NCBI RefSeq assembly: GCF_013055795.1
Contig: NZ_JABETO010000007.1
Coordinates: 1 to 64,000 of the forward strand
Source of the DNA: Streptomyces sp. I05A-00742
GTDB lineage: Bacteria > Actinomycetota > Actinomycetes > Streptomycetales > Streptomycetaceae
Reading direction: 5' to 3'
Length of the DNA stretch: 64,000 nucleotides
Shown here: piece after piece, positions 33,458-42,372 of the stretch
How the letters are laid out: every line of letters begins with the position of its first letter
Position numbering within the stretch: position 1 is the stretch's first letter
Translations under genes and position numbers: made by a program
The notes under the pieces: model-generated
Seen by the model: the letters and a program-made list of their open reading frames with translations, nothing else
Database searches by the model: none
Told to the model about the DNA's origin: nothing

Positions 33458-35547
33458 GCACTCCGGCGAAATCCCAGCGGGCGACGGAGCCCGAGGAGCC
33501 GGCGACGGCCACGTCGTCCCCCGCACCGGAGGGACACCCCGGGACGGAAGGGGGCAGGCAGACCGGCGAGGACGGCACGGCCGGCAAGGACGGCAAGGCC
33601 GACGCCCCGGGCCGGAGAGGCCCCGCGCCCGCGACCGGCATAGCCCGCTACATGGGCGGCCAGCCCACCGAGAAGTCCGCGGACTTCAAGGGCTCCTGCC
33701 GTCGCCTGTTCGCGCGCATGGGCCCCGAGAAGGCCATGCTCTGGGCCGTGCTGCTGCTCGGCCTGGTCAGCGTCGCGCTGACGGTGGCGGGACCGAAGGT
33801 CCTCGGCCACGCCACCGACCTGATCTTCTCCGGCGTCGTAGGGCAGCAGATGCCCGCGGGCACCACCCGGGAGCAGGCCCTCGACGCCATGCGCCGCGAC
33901 GGCCACGGCAACATCGCGGACGTGCTGTCCGGCGTCGACTTCACCCCCGGCCAGGGCATCGACTTCGGCGCCGTCGGCACGGTGCTGCTGTGGGTGCTGC
34001 TGATCTACGTCGGCGCCTCCCTCTTCAGCCTCGTCCAGTCGCGGATCGTCACGACGGCCATCCAGCGCACCGTCTTCCGGCTCCGCCGGGACGTCGAGGA
34101 GAAGCTGGCCCGGCTGCCGCTGAGCTACTTCGACAAGCAGCAGCGCGGCGAGATCCTCTCCCGCGCCACCAACGACATCGACAACATCGCCCAGACCTTC
34201 CAGCAGACGCTGGGCCAGATCATGGCCTCGGCGCTGACCATGGTCGGTGTGCTCGCGGTGATGTTCTGGATCTCCTGGCTGCTCGCCGTCGTCGCGCTGA
34301 TCACGGTCCCCGTCTCGGCGGTCATCGTCACCGTCGTCGGCAAGCGGGCGCAGCCGCAGTTCGTGGCCCAGTGGGCCTCGACGGGCCGGCTCAACGCCCA
34401 CATCGAGGAGATGTACACGGGCCACGCGCTGGTGAAGGTCTTCGGCCGGCAGGAGGAGTCCGCGGCGGCCTTCCGCAAGGAGAACGACGAGCTCTACCGG
34501 GCAGGCTTCAAGGCGCAGTTCATATCCGGCGTCATCCAGCCCGCGATGATGTTCGTCGGCAACCTGAACTACGTGCTCGTCGCCGTCGTCGGCGGTCTGC
34601 GGGTGGCCAGCGGTTCGCTGTCGATCGGTGACGTCCAGGCGTTCGTGCAGTACTCGCGCCAGTTCAGCCAGCCGCTCACCCAGGTCGCCTCCATGGCCAA
34701 CCTCGTCCAGTCCGGCGTCGCCTCCGCCGAGCGCGTCTTCGAACTCCTCGACGCCGAGGAGCAGTCGCCGGACGACGACGCGCTGAAGCTCGGCCGGGTC
34801 CGCGGCGAGGTCGTCTTCGACAAGGTCTCCTTCCGCTACGAGCCGGACAAGCCCCTCATCGAGGACCTGTCCCTCACCGTCCGGCCCGGCCAGACGGTCG
34901 CCATCGTCGGCCCCACCGGCGCAGGCAAGACCACCATGGTCAACCTGCTCATGCGGTTCTACGAGGTGAACGGCGGCCGCATCACCCTCGACGGCACCGA
35001 CGTCGCCTCCCTCTCCCGCGAGGAACTCCGCTCCCACATCGGCATGGTCCTCCAGGACACCTGGCTCTTCGGCGGCACCATCGCCGAGAACATCGCCTAC
35101 GGCGCCCAGGGCGCGTCCAAGGAACAGATCGTCCGGGCGGCCAGGGCCACGCACGTCGACCGCTTCGTCCGCACCCTGCCCGACGGCTACGACACCGTCC
35201 TCGACGAAGAGGGCGCCAACGTCAGCGTCGGCGAGAAGCAACTCATCACCATCGCCCGCGCTTTCCTCGCCGAGCCCGAGATCCTCGTCCTCGACGAGGC
35301 CACCAGCTCCGTCGACACCCGCACCGAAGTCCTCATCCAGCAGGCCATGGCCCAGCTGCGGACCGGCCGCACCAGCTTTGTGATCGCCCACCGGCTGTCC
35401 ACGATCCGGGATGCGGACGTGATCCTTGTGATGGAGGCCGGGCGGATCGTGGAGCAGGGTGATCATGAGTCGCTGCTGGCGGTGGGGGGTGCGTATGCGC
35501 GGCTGTATCAGGCGCAGTTCGCGCAGGCGGTGGTGGAGGGGGCGTAG
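33454..35547 (+). CDS. ABC exporter half-transporter, catalytic subunit
   Basis: A 697-residue partner of the preceding gene. It has a charged, Pro-rich N-terminal extension of ~60 residues, then six TM helices with a large insert between the first two. Walker A is GPTGAGKTT near 486, and Walker B ILVLDEATSSVD has the catalytic Glu. The H-loop is AHRLS. The signature is degenerate (NVSVGEKQ). The pair would therefore have one canonical and one degenerate ATP site, as in TmrAB or BmrCD-type multidrug exporters. Confidence 0.9.
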   Translation: MSTPAKSQRATEPEEPATATSSPAPEGHPGTEGGRQTGEDGTAGKDGKADAPGRRGPAPATGIARYMGGQPTEKSADFKGSCRRLFARMGPEKAMLWAVLLLGLVSVALTVAGPKVLGHATDLIFSGVVGQQMPAGTTREQALDAMRRDGHGNIADVLSGVDFTPGQGIDFGAVGTVLLWVLLIYVGASLFSLVQSRIVTTAIQRTVFRLRRDVEEKLARLPLSYFDKQQRGEILSRATNDIDNIAQTFQQTLGQIMASALTMVGVLAVMFWISWLLAVVALITVPVSAVIVTVVGKRAQPQFVAQWASTGRLNAHIEEMYTGHALVKVFGRQEESAAAFRKENDELYRAGFKAQFISGVIQPAMMFVGNLNYVLVAVVGGLRVASGSLSIGDVQAFVQYSRQFSQPLTQVASMANLVQSGVASAERVFELLDAEEQSPDDDALKLGRVRGEVVFDKVSFRYEPDKPLIEDLSLTVRPGQTVAIVGPTGAGKTTMVNLLMRFYEVNGGRITLDGTDVASLSREELRSHIGMVLQDTWLFGGTIAENIAYGAQGASKEQIVRAARATHVDRFVRTLPDGYDTVLDEEGANVSVGEKQLITIARAFLAEPEILVLDEATSSVDTRTEVLIQQAMAQLRTGRTSFVIAHRLSTIRDADVILVMEAGRIVEQGDHESLLAVGGAYARLYQAQFAQAVVEGA

Positions 35548-35746
35548 GGGGTGCCCCGGGCCCTCCCCCAGAGGGGGACCCCCAGTCCTCAAACGCCGGA
35601 CGGGCTGAAGTGTGCGCCCGGGCGCGACAACCAGCCCGTCCGGCGTTTGAGGACAAGCGGCGAAGCCGCTTTCACGGGGTCCGGGGCAGAGCCCCGGGAA
35701 ACGGTGAAATGGGGGTGCCCCCTCTGGGGGAGGGCCCGGGGCACCC
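35548..35746. repeat. Nested intergenic palindrome, copy 3
   Basis: It fills the space between the convergent ABC exporter and hydrolase genes. The 23-bp inner arms are at 35585-35607 and 35632-35654, with nearly the same loop as copy 1. Outer arms are GGGTGCCCCGGGCCCTCCC and its complement. It is probably a two-way terminator. Confidence 0.85.
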
Positions 35747-36595
35747 CTACCCCCCAACCACCCACCTTGCGATCCGCCGCAACAACGGCACCGGCGCAGC
35801 CGCCTCCGCATGCCCGAACCCCGGCTCGACCCACAACTCCGTGCACGCCGGATCCCCGGCAGCAACCAGCATCCGCGGATGATCCAACGGAAAATACGCA
35901 TCCCGATCACCGTGCACGATCAACACCCGCCGAGGCGCGATCAACGGCACCGCCCCCACCGGCGGCACCGGCACCGGATCCCACTCCGCGGAGTGGACCC
36001 GGGTCCGCAGGGCCCACCGGGCCACCACCCGCCCGGCCGGCCGCGTCACGGCCCAGTGCAACCGCCGCATCGGAGCGGTGCCCCGGTAGAACCAGCGGGC
36101 GGGAGCGCTCACGGCCACGACCGTGTCGGCGTGTGCCCCTGTGCGCCCCTCGTGCTCTCGGCCGGTCTCCGGGAGGTAGAGGCCGCCGTGGCGGAGGGCC
36201 ACGGAGCCGCCCATGGAGAAGCCGACGGTGGCGACCCGCCGGTGCCCGAGGCGGCGGGCCCAGCCGACGGCGGCGGCGAGGTCGAGCACCTCGCGGTCGC
36301 CGACCGTGGAGTGCCCGCCGGACCGGCCGTGCCCCCGGAAGGAGAAGGTGATCACGGCGGTGTGCTGGGCGAAGACGGCGGCGGCACGGCGCAGGGCGGG
36401 CCGGTCGAGGGCGCCGGTGAAGCCGTGGGCGAGCACGACGGCGGGGGGCCGGGGGCCCGTGCCGGGCGGTGGGCCCGGCTCGTAGGCCGCCTCGACGGGC
36501 ACGCCGTCGGCTGTCAAGAGGACGATGCGATGACCACCCGAAGTGATCGACGAAACACAAGATCGGGCAAAGTCGCCGGAGCCCGGGAAAGTCAT
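35747..36595 (-). CDS. Alpha/beta hydrolase
   Basis: A 282-residue alpha/beta hydrolase. The oxyanion region is VVLAHGFTGALDRP, the nucleophile elbow VGFSMGGSVAL, the acid Asp lies in VLIVHGDRDAYFP and the His in EPGFGHAE. No signal peptide is present. ATG 36595 is the first reasonable start; the frame extends further upstream without one. It is divergent from the uORF-glnR unit. The substrate is unknown; the family includes esterases and acyl-peptidases. Confidence 0.82.
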   Translation of the reverse strand: MTFPGSGDFARSCVSSITSGGHRIVLLTADGVPVEAAYEPGPPPGTGPRPPAVVLAHGFTGALDRPALRRAAAVFAQHTAVITFSFRGHGRSGGHSTVGDREVLDLAAAVGWARRLGHRRVATVGFSMGGSVALRHGGLYLPETGREHEGRTGAHADTVVAVSAPARWFYRGTAPMRRLHWAVTRPAGRVVARWALRTRVHSAEWDPVPVPPVGAVPLIAPRRVLIVHGDRDAYFPLDHPRMLVAAGDPACTELWVEPGFGHAEAAAPVPLLRRIARWVVGG

Positions 36596-36781
36596 GTGGG
36601 TTATTCTGCTGCGCAGAGAGGATCCGGGCAGAGTCGCCCCCGGGTCCTTTTGTGCATTCGGACGTGCGGTACCGCGCGTACGACCGGGCGCACGCGTGCT
36701 TCCGGGCGCGCACCCGCACACTCCCCCAGCACCACGCCTGGGTGGTACCCCCGTCGCAGGGACCGAGGAGGAACCGACGCC

Positions 36782-36886
36782 ATGGGCGAGCGAAGCGCGC
36801 ACGACAGGACGAACGGCAGGACGGACGGCAGGACGGACGGCAGGCCGGGGGACGGACCGGGCAACCGGGCGGGTGACCGCCGATGA
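36782..36886 (+). CDS. 34-residue upstream ORF overlapping glnR
   Basis: ATG 36782 follows AGGAGG by ten bases. The frame encodes 34 residues, very hydrophilic, with a DGRT repeat ([12 protein letters not shown]). Its TGA overlaps the glnR ATG in ATGA (36883-36886). glnR itself has only a weak RBS, so glnR may depend on translation of this frame. No family was recognised. The rest of the 36596-36781 gap shows no other gene. Confidence 0.5.
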   Translation: MGERSAHDRTNGRTDGRTDGRPGDGPGNRAGDRR

Positions 36887-37704
36887 GCTCTCTCCTGCTG
36901 CTGACCAACGCCCTCCAGCCGTCCGCCGAGGTCCTGCCCGCGCTCGGGCTGCTGCTGCACAGCGTGCGCGTGGCCCCGGCGGAGGGACCCGCCCTGGTGG
37001 ACGTCCCGGGGGCCGACGTCATACTGATCGACGGTCGGCGCGACCTGCCGCACATCCGCAGCCTCTGCCAGCTGCTGCGGTCCACGGGCCCCGGCTGTCC
37101 GCTGCTGCTCGTGGTCACCGAGGGCGGCCTGGCCGCCGTCACCGCCGACTGGGGAGTGGACGACGTCCTCCTCGACACCGCGGGTCCCGCCGAGGTGGAG
37201 GCGCGGCTGCGGCTGGCGATGGGCCGGCAGCAGATCTCGTCGGACGACAGCCCCATGGAGATCCGCACCGGCGACCTCTCGGTCGACGAGGCGACGTACA
37301 GCGCCAAGCTCAAGGGCCGGGTGCTGGACCTGACCTTCAAGGAGTTCGAGCTGCTGAAGTACCTCGCCCAGCATCCGGGGCGGGTCTTCACCCGGGCGCA
37401 GCTCCTCCAGGAGGTCTGGGGGTACGACTATTTCGGCGGCACCCGGACCGTGGACGTCCATGTGCGGCGGCTGCGGGCGAAGCTGGGGCCCGAGCACGAG
37501 TCGTTGATCGGGACCGTCCGGAACGTCGGTTACCGCTTCGTCCTGCCGGAGAAACCGGAGAAACAAGAGAAACAGGAGAAAAGCGAGAAGGCGGACCCCG
37601 CCGACCGGGCGCCCGGGCGGGCGGAGGAACCGCGGGCCCAGGACCCCGCCGCCGGGGCGGGAGCCCCCGGCCGAACAAAGAGTCCGCGACCGGCCAAACG
37701 GTAG
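36883..37704 (+). CDS. glnR: Nitrogen regulator GlnR
   Basis: A 273-residue OmpR-type orphan response regulator. The receiver domain lacks the usual phosphorylation pocket but keeps Asp50 (VILIDGRRD), which in GlnR holds a homodimer together. The winged helix occupies about 130-225 ([17 protein letters not shown], then [18 protein letters not shown]). A Lys/Glu/Pro-rich tail follows. GlnR controls glutamine synthetase, ammonium transport and nitrite reductase genes. The N-terminal [19 protein letters not shown] matches Streptomyces GlnR. A LacI gene follows 24 bp later. Confidence 0.93.
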   Translation: MSSLLLLTNALQPSAEVLPALGLLLHSVRVAPAEGPALVDVPGADVILIDGRRDLPHIRSLCQLLRSTGPGCPLLLVVTEGGLAAVTADWGVDDVLLDTAGPAEVEARLRLAMGRQQISSDDSPMEIRTGDLSVDEATYSAKLKGRVLDLTFKEFELLKYLAQHPGRVFTRAQLLQEVWGYDYFGGTRTVDVHVRRLRAKLGPEHESLIGTVRNVGYRFVLPEKPEKQEKQEKSEKADPADRAPGRAEEPRAQDPAAGAGAPGRTKSPRPAKR

Positions 37705-37728
37705 GTGGACCCGCGTAGACTGCCGCGC

Positions 37729-38775
37729 GTGGCCAAGGTGACGCGGGACGATGTGGCGAGACTGGCGGGGACATCCACCGCGGTGGTCAGTTACGTCATC
37801 AACAACGGACCGCGCCCGGTGGCACCGGCGACGCGGGAGCGGGTGCTGGCCGCGATCAAGGAGCTGGGCTACCGGCCCGACCGGGTGGCCCAGGCGATGG
37901 CCTCCCGGCGGACGGACCTCATAGGCCTGATCGTCCCGGACGCCCGCCAGCCCTTCTTCGCGGAGATGGCGCACGCGGTCGAACAGGCCGCGGCGGAGCG
38001 CGGCAAGATGGTCCTGGTCGGGAACTCCGACTACCTCGACGAACGCGAAGTGCACTATCTGCGGGCCTTCCTGGGGATGCGGGTCTCCGGCCTGATCCTG
38101 ATCAGCCAGGGTCCGAGCGAGCACGCCGCCATAGAGATCGACGCGTGGGACGCGCGCGTGGTCCTCATGCACCGCAGGCCCGACGCGATCGACGACGTCG
38201 CCGTGGTGACGGACGACATCGGCGGCGCCCAGCTCGCCACCCGCCACCTCCTCGAACACGGCCACCCCTACGTCGCCTGCCTCGGCGGCACCGAGCACAC
38301 CCCGGCCGTCGGCGACCCCGTCACCGACCACGTCGAGGGCTGGCGCCGGGCCATGCGCGAGGCCGGTAAATCCACCGAGGGCCGCCTCTTCCACGCGCCC
38401 TACAACCGCTACGACGCCTACAAGGTCGCCCTGGACCTGCTGGCCGGCCCCGACCGCCCGCCCGCCGTCGTCTGCGCGACGGACGACCAGGCGATCGGCG
38501 TCCTGCGCGCGGCCCGGGAGCTGCGCATCGACGTCCCCGGCGAGCTGGCCGTCGCCGGCTTCGACGACGTCAAGGAAGCGGCCCTCACCGACCCGCCCCT
38601 GACCACGGTGGCCTCCGACCGGCAGGCGATGGCCCGGTCGGCGGTCGACCTGGTGCTGGACGACGGGCTGCGGTTCGCGGGGACGCGGCGGGAGCGGCTG
38701 AAGCAGTTCCCCTCGGCGCTGGTCATCCGGCGGTCGTGCGGGTGCGGCGGGGACCAGGGGACGTCCTCGTCCTGA
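37729..38775 (+). CDS. LacI-family transcriptional regulator
   Basis: A 348-residue LacI regulator. The HTH is [20 protein letters not shown] (about 5-24), with hinge residues following, then a periplasmic-binding-protein-like effector domain ([17 protein letters not shown]) and dimer interface. GTG 37729 fits the family start [15 protein letters not shown] at 37716-37721 lies seven bases upstream, so the transcript may be leaderless and independent of glnR. The C-terminus has an unusual Cys-Gly-Cys (RRSCGCGG). The effector is unknown. Confidence 0.88.
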   Translation: MAKVTRDDVARLAGTSTAVVSYVINNGPRPVAPATRERVLAAIKELGYRPDRVAQAMASRRTDLIGLIVPDARQPFFAEMAHAVEQAAAERGKMVLVGNSDYLDEREVHYLRAFLGMRVSGLILISQGPSEHAAIEIDAWDARVVLMHRRPDAIDDVAVVTDDIGGAQLATRHLLEHGHPYVACLGGTEHTPAVGDPVTDHVEGWRRAMREAGKSTEGRLFHAPYNRYDAYKVALDLLAGPDRPPAVVCATDDQAIGVLRAARELRIDVPGELAVAGFDDVKEAALTDPPLTTVASDRQAMARSAVDLVLDDGLRFAGTRRERLKQFPSALVIRRSCGCGGDQGTSSS

Positions 38776-38838
38776 GCGACGGGAGCGACGGGTGGGCCCG
38801 GCGCCCGGCGCGCGATATGCGGTGGTGCCCCTCCCGCC

Positions 38839-40017
38839 TCATGGCCGCAGCCTCGCCTGAACCAGCGCCCGTGTGCCGTCCGTGCGCCAGTCGGTCCCGG
38901 TCGCGTCCAGCTCCTTCGCCGTCTCCGCGTCGAGGCCCACGACCACGTCCGACTTGAGGGTGCGCAGCGCGACGAGCGAGCTCGGCACCCCGGACACCGC
39001 GTCGGCGAACGGACGGGTGGCGGGCCATGCGCGATCGCCCACCAGGCGGCGGTAGTTGAGGTCGCCCTTGAAGACGAGGAGCCCGGCCGCGGCGAGGGCC
39101 GCCCGCAGGTCGGCGGGCATCTCGTCGAAGGTCGAGGGCGAGCAGTAGAACTCGTGGGTGGCGAGGCGCAGCCGTCCCCCGGCCGCCGCTTCCCGGAGGC
39201 GGCGGGCCGCCTTTCCCGCCGCGCCGGAGAAGGCGGCGATGCGCAGCAGGCAGTCCCGTACGTCGGCGGCGGTCGCGTCGGAGACGTAGTAGGGGAGCGG
39301 TTTGACGTGCAGGACGACCGCGTCGGCCCGTCCGGTGGCCAGGAGGTGGTCGGCGAGCAGCAGGTCGGCGAGGAGCTCGCGGCCGGCGTTGTCGAGGATC
39401 ATGTGGACGTCGCCGGGCGGGCGTTCGCCGATGTGGCGCCAGAGGGCGGCGGTGTCGTCCGCGAGGAGGGGCAGGTCCGTGGCGTCGGTGGTGGCCTGGA
39501 CGAGCTGGAAGCCCAGGTCGGCGCGGTTGCCGTAGAGGGCGGCCAGGATCAGGGCATGAAAGGTCTCGGCGGGGGACGCGTCGGCCAGTCCGTCCCGCCA
39601 GGCCGTCTCGGCCTCCAGTCCCGGGTCGGCCAGCTCGGCCGCCTTCATGGGGGCGAACGGGTCGACCCCCTGCCAGGGGCCGGGGACGAAGTGGTCGACG
39701 CACTCCAGCAGGCGCAGGTAGAAGTAGCTCTCCGCCCAGAGGAACGGTGCCTCGTGCCACGGCCGGCCGACGTACCGGTGGCCCCGGGCCGCCCACGGGA
39801 CGTGCGCGGCGGTCTCCGGGGCCGGGGACCGGACCGTGCCGCTCCGCGACTCCTCCAGCAGGGCGTCGAGCCGGGCCCGCTGCTCCGGCGTGTAGGGGTT
39901 GCTCTCGCACAGCCGCCGGACGAGGGCGGGGTGGCGTTCGTGGAAGACCCCCCAGCCGAACCCGTCGGGGTCGGCGATGCCGTAGGCGGGAGCCGTCCCA
40001 CTCGTGCTCGTCGTCAT
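38839..40017 (-). CDS. DUF89 (ARMT1-like) damage-control phosphatase
   Basis: A 392-residue DUF89-family protein. The metal site is indicated by MILDNAGRELLADLLLAD (Asp-Asn) and by KGDLNYRRL downstream, with a conserved Lys in VLHVKPLPYYVSDA. This family removes phosphate from damaged or overflow sugar phosphates such as fructose-1-phosphate; the Arm subgroup is closest here. It converges with the LacI gene, 63 bp apart. A link to sugar metabolism is plausible but not shown. Confidence 0.85.
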   Translation of the reverse strand: MTTSTSGTAPAYGIADPDGFGWGVFHERHPALVRRLCESNPYTPEQRARLDALLEESRSGTVRSPAPETAAHVPWAARGHRYVGRPWHEAPFLWAESYFYLRLLECVDHFVPGPWQGVDPFAPMKAAELADPGLEAETAWRDGLADASPAETFHALILAALYGNRADLGFQLVQATTDATDLPLLADDTAALWRHIGERPPGDVHMILDNAGRELLADLLLADHLLATGRADAVVLHVKPLPYYVSDATAADVRDCLLRIAAFSGAAGKAARRLREAAAGGRLRLATHEFYCSPSTFDEMPADLRAALAAAGLLVFKGDLNYRRLVGDRAWPATRPFADAVSGVPSSLVALRTLKSDVVVGLDAETAKELDATGTDWRTDGTRALVQARLRP

Positions 40018-40240
40018 CGTCGCTCCCTCGGTGTCGTGTGCGTGGGGGAGCCGTCACCTGCCCGGTGGCGGCTCCGCCCCTCCTCTCCCAGGATGCCCGC
40101 CGGTTCGCGCCCGTATCGCCCGTTCAGCCCAGACGGAACCCTGTCAGGGGCGCTCGGGGATGGCCTTGCGCTCCTGGGCGCCCACCGGGCAGCCGGGCCG
40201 TCGGGGCCTTTATACGGACCGCACGCCCTTCTGGCGGGCT

Positions 40241-40268
40241 TCTCAGCGCTCACTCAGACTGTTCTCAT
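40241..40268 (+). promoter_or_regulatory. Three 11-bp-spaced direct repeats, RR binding site
   Basis: TCTCAG (40241), ACTCAG (40252) and TCTCAT (40263) occur at an exact 11-bp pitch just upstream of the HtrA-like protease gene. Direct repeats at helical pitch are typical of OmpR-type regulators. The candidate binder is the response regulator encoded at 41647-42372. Confidence 0.5.
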
Positions 40269-40291
40269 GAACAGGGAGGACAGTCATTCAT

Positions 40292-41431
40292 ATGACGACG
40301 GAGAACCCCCGCCCGAGCGGTCACCAGCACCCTGAGTCCCCCTACGGGTACCCGGCCCCGCCGGCCCACCCGCCGCAGGGCCCGGTCAGCACGCCGGACG
40401 GCTCGACGGTCTGGCCCGGTGGCGTGCACCGCACCGGCGTGCACGGCACCAGCGCGTACGGCACGGGTGCGTACAGCGGCGGCAACGGAGGCCACGGCGG
40501 GTATGCCGGCTTCGGCGCCCCCACCCCCGCCCCCGCCCCTGCCCCCGAACCCCGGCACCGCCGCCGGGGCGCCCGTACCCTCATCGCGACCTGCGCGCTC
40601 GTCGCGGCCCTGGTCGGCGGCGGTTCCGCCGCGCTCGTCTCCGGGCTGACGGGGAGCGGCGACGCAGGCAGCAGCCCGACTCCGGTGCAGAACGCGTCCT
40701 CCCGGAGCGCCGGCGTGACCGCCGTGGCGCAGGCGGTCAGCCCCAGCATCGTGGAGATCAAGGCGGCCACCTCCGGCGGCCGGTCCACCGGCTCCGGCGT
40801 GATCGTCGGCGCGAACGGCGAGGTGATCACCAACAACCACGTCGTCGCCGGCGCGGACACCGTCCAGGTCACCCTCCACGACGGCTCGACGAAGAACGCC
40901 AAGGTGGTCGGCACCGATCCGGGCAAGGACCTCGCCCTCATCAAGATCGAGGGAGCGAGCGGCCTCAAGCCCGCCAAGCTCGGCGACTCAAGCAAGCTCC
41001 AGGTCGGCGACCAGGTCGTCGCCATCGGCTCGCCCGAGGGCCTGACCGGCACCGTCACCAGCGGCATCGTCTCCGCTCTCAACCGCCCGGTCACCGTCCC
41101 CAAGGAGCAGGGCGACCGGCAGCAGCGGGACAGCGGCGAACCCCAGTGGCCGTTCGAGTTCGGCGGCAACCAGTACAACGGCGACACCGGCTCGTCCAAG
41201 ACCACCTACAAGGCGATCCAGACCGACGCCTCCCTCAACCCCGGCAACTCCGGCGGCGCCCTCATCAATATGAACGGCGAGATCGTCGGCATCAACTCGG
41301 CCATGTTCGCGCCCGGTTCGGGCGGCGGCTCGGCCGACACCGCCGGCAGCGTCGGCCTCGGCTTCGCCATCCCGGTCAACGACGTCAAGGCCGACCTGGC
41401 CGGTCTCCGCACGGGCGGCAGTGGCGACTGA
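40292..41431 (+). CDS. HtrA/PepD-like membrane serine protease without PDZ
   Basis: A 379-residue trypsin-like protease. A disordered Gly/His/Pro-rich cytosolic region (1-95) precedes one TM helix (about 96-118, TLIATCALVAALVGGGSAAL) and an extracellular S1C protease domain. The catalytic triad is His183 (ITNNHVV), Asp213 (GKDLALIK) and Ser320 (NPGNSGGALI). The chain ends at GLGFAIPVNDVKADL, so no PDZ domain is present. It precedes a response regulator and kinase, as pepD does with mprAB in mycobacteria (different order). A role in envelope protein quality control is likely. Confidence 0.9.
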   Translation: MTTENPRPSGHQHPESPYGYPAPPAHPPQGPVSTPDGSTVWPGGVHRTGVHGTSAYGTGAYSGGNGGHGGYAGFGAPTPAPAPAPEPRHRRRGARTLIATCALVAALVGGGSAALVSGLTGSGDAGSSPTPVQNASSRSAGVTAVAQAVSPSIVEIKAATSGGRSTGSGVIVGANGEVITNNHVVAGADTVQVTLHDGSTKNAKVVGTDPGKDLALIKIEGASGLKPAKLGDSSKLQVGDQVVAIGSPEGLTGTVTSGIVSALNRPVTVPKEQGDRQQRDSGEPQWPFEFGGNQYNGDTGSSKTTYKAIQTDASLNPGNSGGALINMNGEIVGINSAMFAPGSGGGSADTAGSVGLGFAIPVNDVKADLAGLRTGGSGD

Positions 41432-41560
41432 ACCAGTAGCAGCGACCAAGCGGTAGTAGTGACTGAACCGGCAGCAGCGACCGAAGCGGTAGTGGTGACT
41501 GAAGCGGCAGCAGCGACCGAAGCGGCAGCGGCAACTGAAGCAGCACCGGCGACCGAGCCG
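41418..41560. repeat. Eight-unit 18-bp tandem repeat
   Basis: Units start at 41418, 41436 (17 bp), 41453, 41471, 41489, 41507, 41525 and 41543. The consensus is about GCAGCAGCGACCGAAGCG. The first unit contains the stop codon of the protease gene, and most copies keep an ACTGA. The array ends about 85 bp before the response regulator gene. Confidence 0.9.
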
Positions 41561-41646
41561 CGTGGGAAGCTGAGGTGCCGACGGACCGGCCGCCGGCCGC
41601 CGGCCGCCGAGGTGACAGCCGACCGGAAGAACACGTGAGGAAGTCG

Positions 41647-42372
41647 ATGAGCTCCGCCGACCCGTCCGCGCCCGCCCGCATCCTGGTCGTGGACGACGAA
41701 CCCGCCGTCCGCGAGGCCCTCCGCCGCAGCCTCGCCTTCGAGGGCTACGGAACGGAACTGGCCGTCGACGGCCTGGACGCGCTCGCCAAGGTCGGCGCGT
41801 ACGAGCCCGAACTGATCGTCCTCGACGTGCTGATGCCCCGCATGGACGGCCTCACCGCCGCCCGCCGGCTGCGCGCCTCCGGCGTCACCACCCCCATCCT
41901 CATGCTCACGGCCCGCGACACCGTCGGCGACCGCGTCACCGGCCTCGACGCCGGCGCGGACGACTACCTCGTCAAGCCGTTCGAGCTCGACGAGCTCTTC
42001 GCCCGGATCCGCGCCCTGCTCCGCCGCAGCTCCTACGCGGCGCCCGCCGCCCCCGAGGAGCCGCACGTCCTCACCTTCGCCGACCTGCGCATGGACCTCG
42101 CCACCCGGGAGGTCACGCGCGGCCCCCGCCACGTCGAGCTCACCCGCACCGAGTTCACCCTCCTCGAACTGTTCCTCGCGCACCCGCGCCAGGTGCTCAC
42201 CCGCGAGCAGATCCTCAAGCACGTCTGGGGCTTCGAGTTCGAGCCGTCCTCCAACTCCCTGGACGTCTACGTGATGTACCTGCGCCGTAAGACCGAGGCC
42301 GGCGGCGAACCCCGCCTCGTCCACACCGTGCGCGGTGTCGGCTACGTCCTCCGGGCGGACGGCGGCGAATGA
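41647..42372 (+). CDS. OmpR-family response regulator (MprA-like)
   Basis: A 241-residue regulator. The receiver has the acidic pair VVDDEP (16-17), phospho-acceptor Asp60 ([12 protein letters not shown]) and the LVKPF Lys. The winged helix is at about 140-235 ([20 protein letters not shown]). ATG 41647 has GAGGAA upstream. Its stop overlaps the kinase start in ATGA. It is an MprA-type regulator by sequence and context, probably controlling the protease and its own operon. Confidence 0.92.
   Translation: MSSADPSAPARILVVDDEPAVREALRRSLAFEGYGTELAVDGLDALAKVGAYEPELIVLDVLMPRMDGLTAARRLRASGVTTPILMLTARDTVGDRVTGLDAGADDYLVKPFELDELFARIRALLRRSSYAAPAAPEEPHVLTFADLRMDLATREVTRGPRHVELTRTEFTLLELFLAHPRQVLTREQILKHVWGFEFEPSSNSLDVYVMYLRRKTEAGGEPRLVHTVRGVGYVLRADGGE

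Noticed and set aside
33409..35910. 833-codon open frame antisense to the ABC exporter
   Set aside because: It is complementary to a clear ABC transporter, and its composition is that of a high-GC shadow frame.
41418..41560. Possible CRISPR array or extended protease C-terminus
   Set aside because: Units of 18 bp without spacers, and the protease frame stops inside the first unit.
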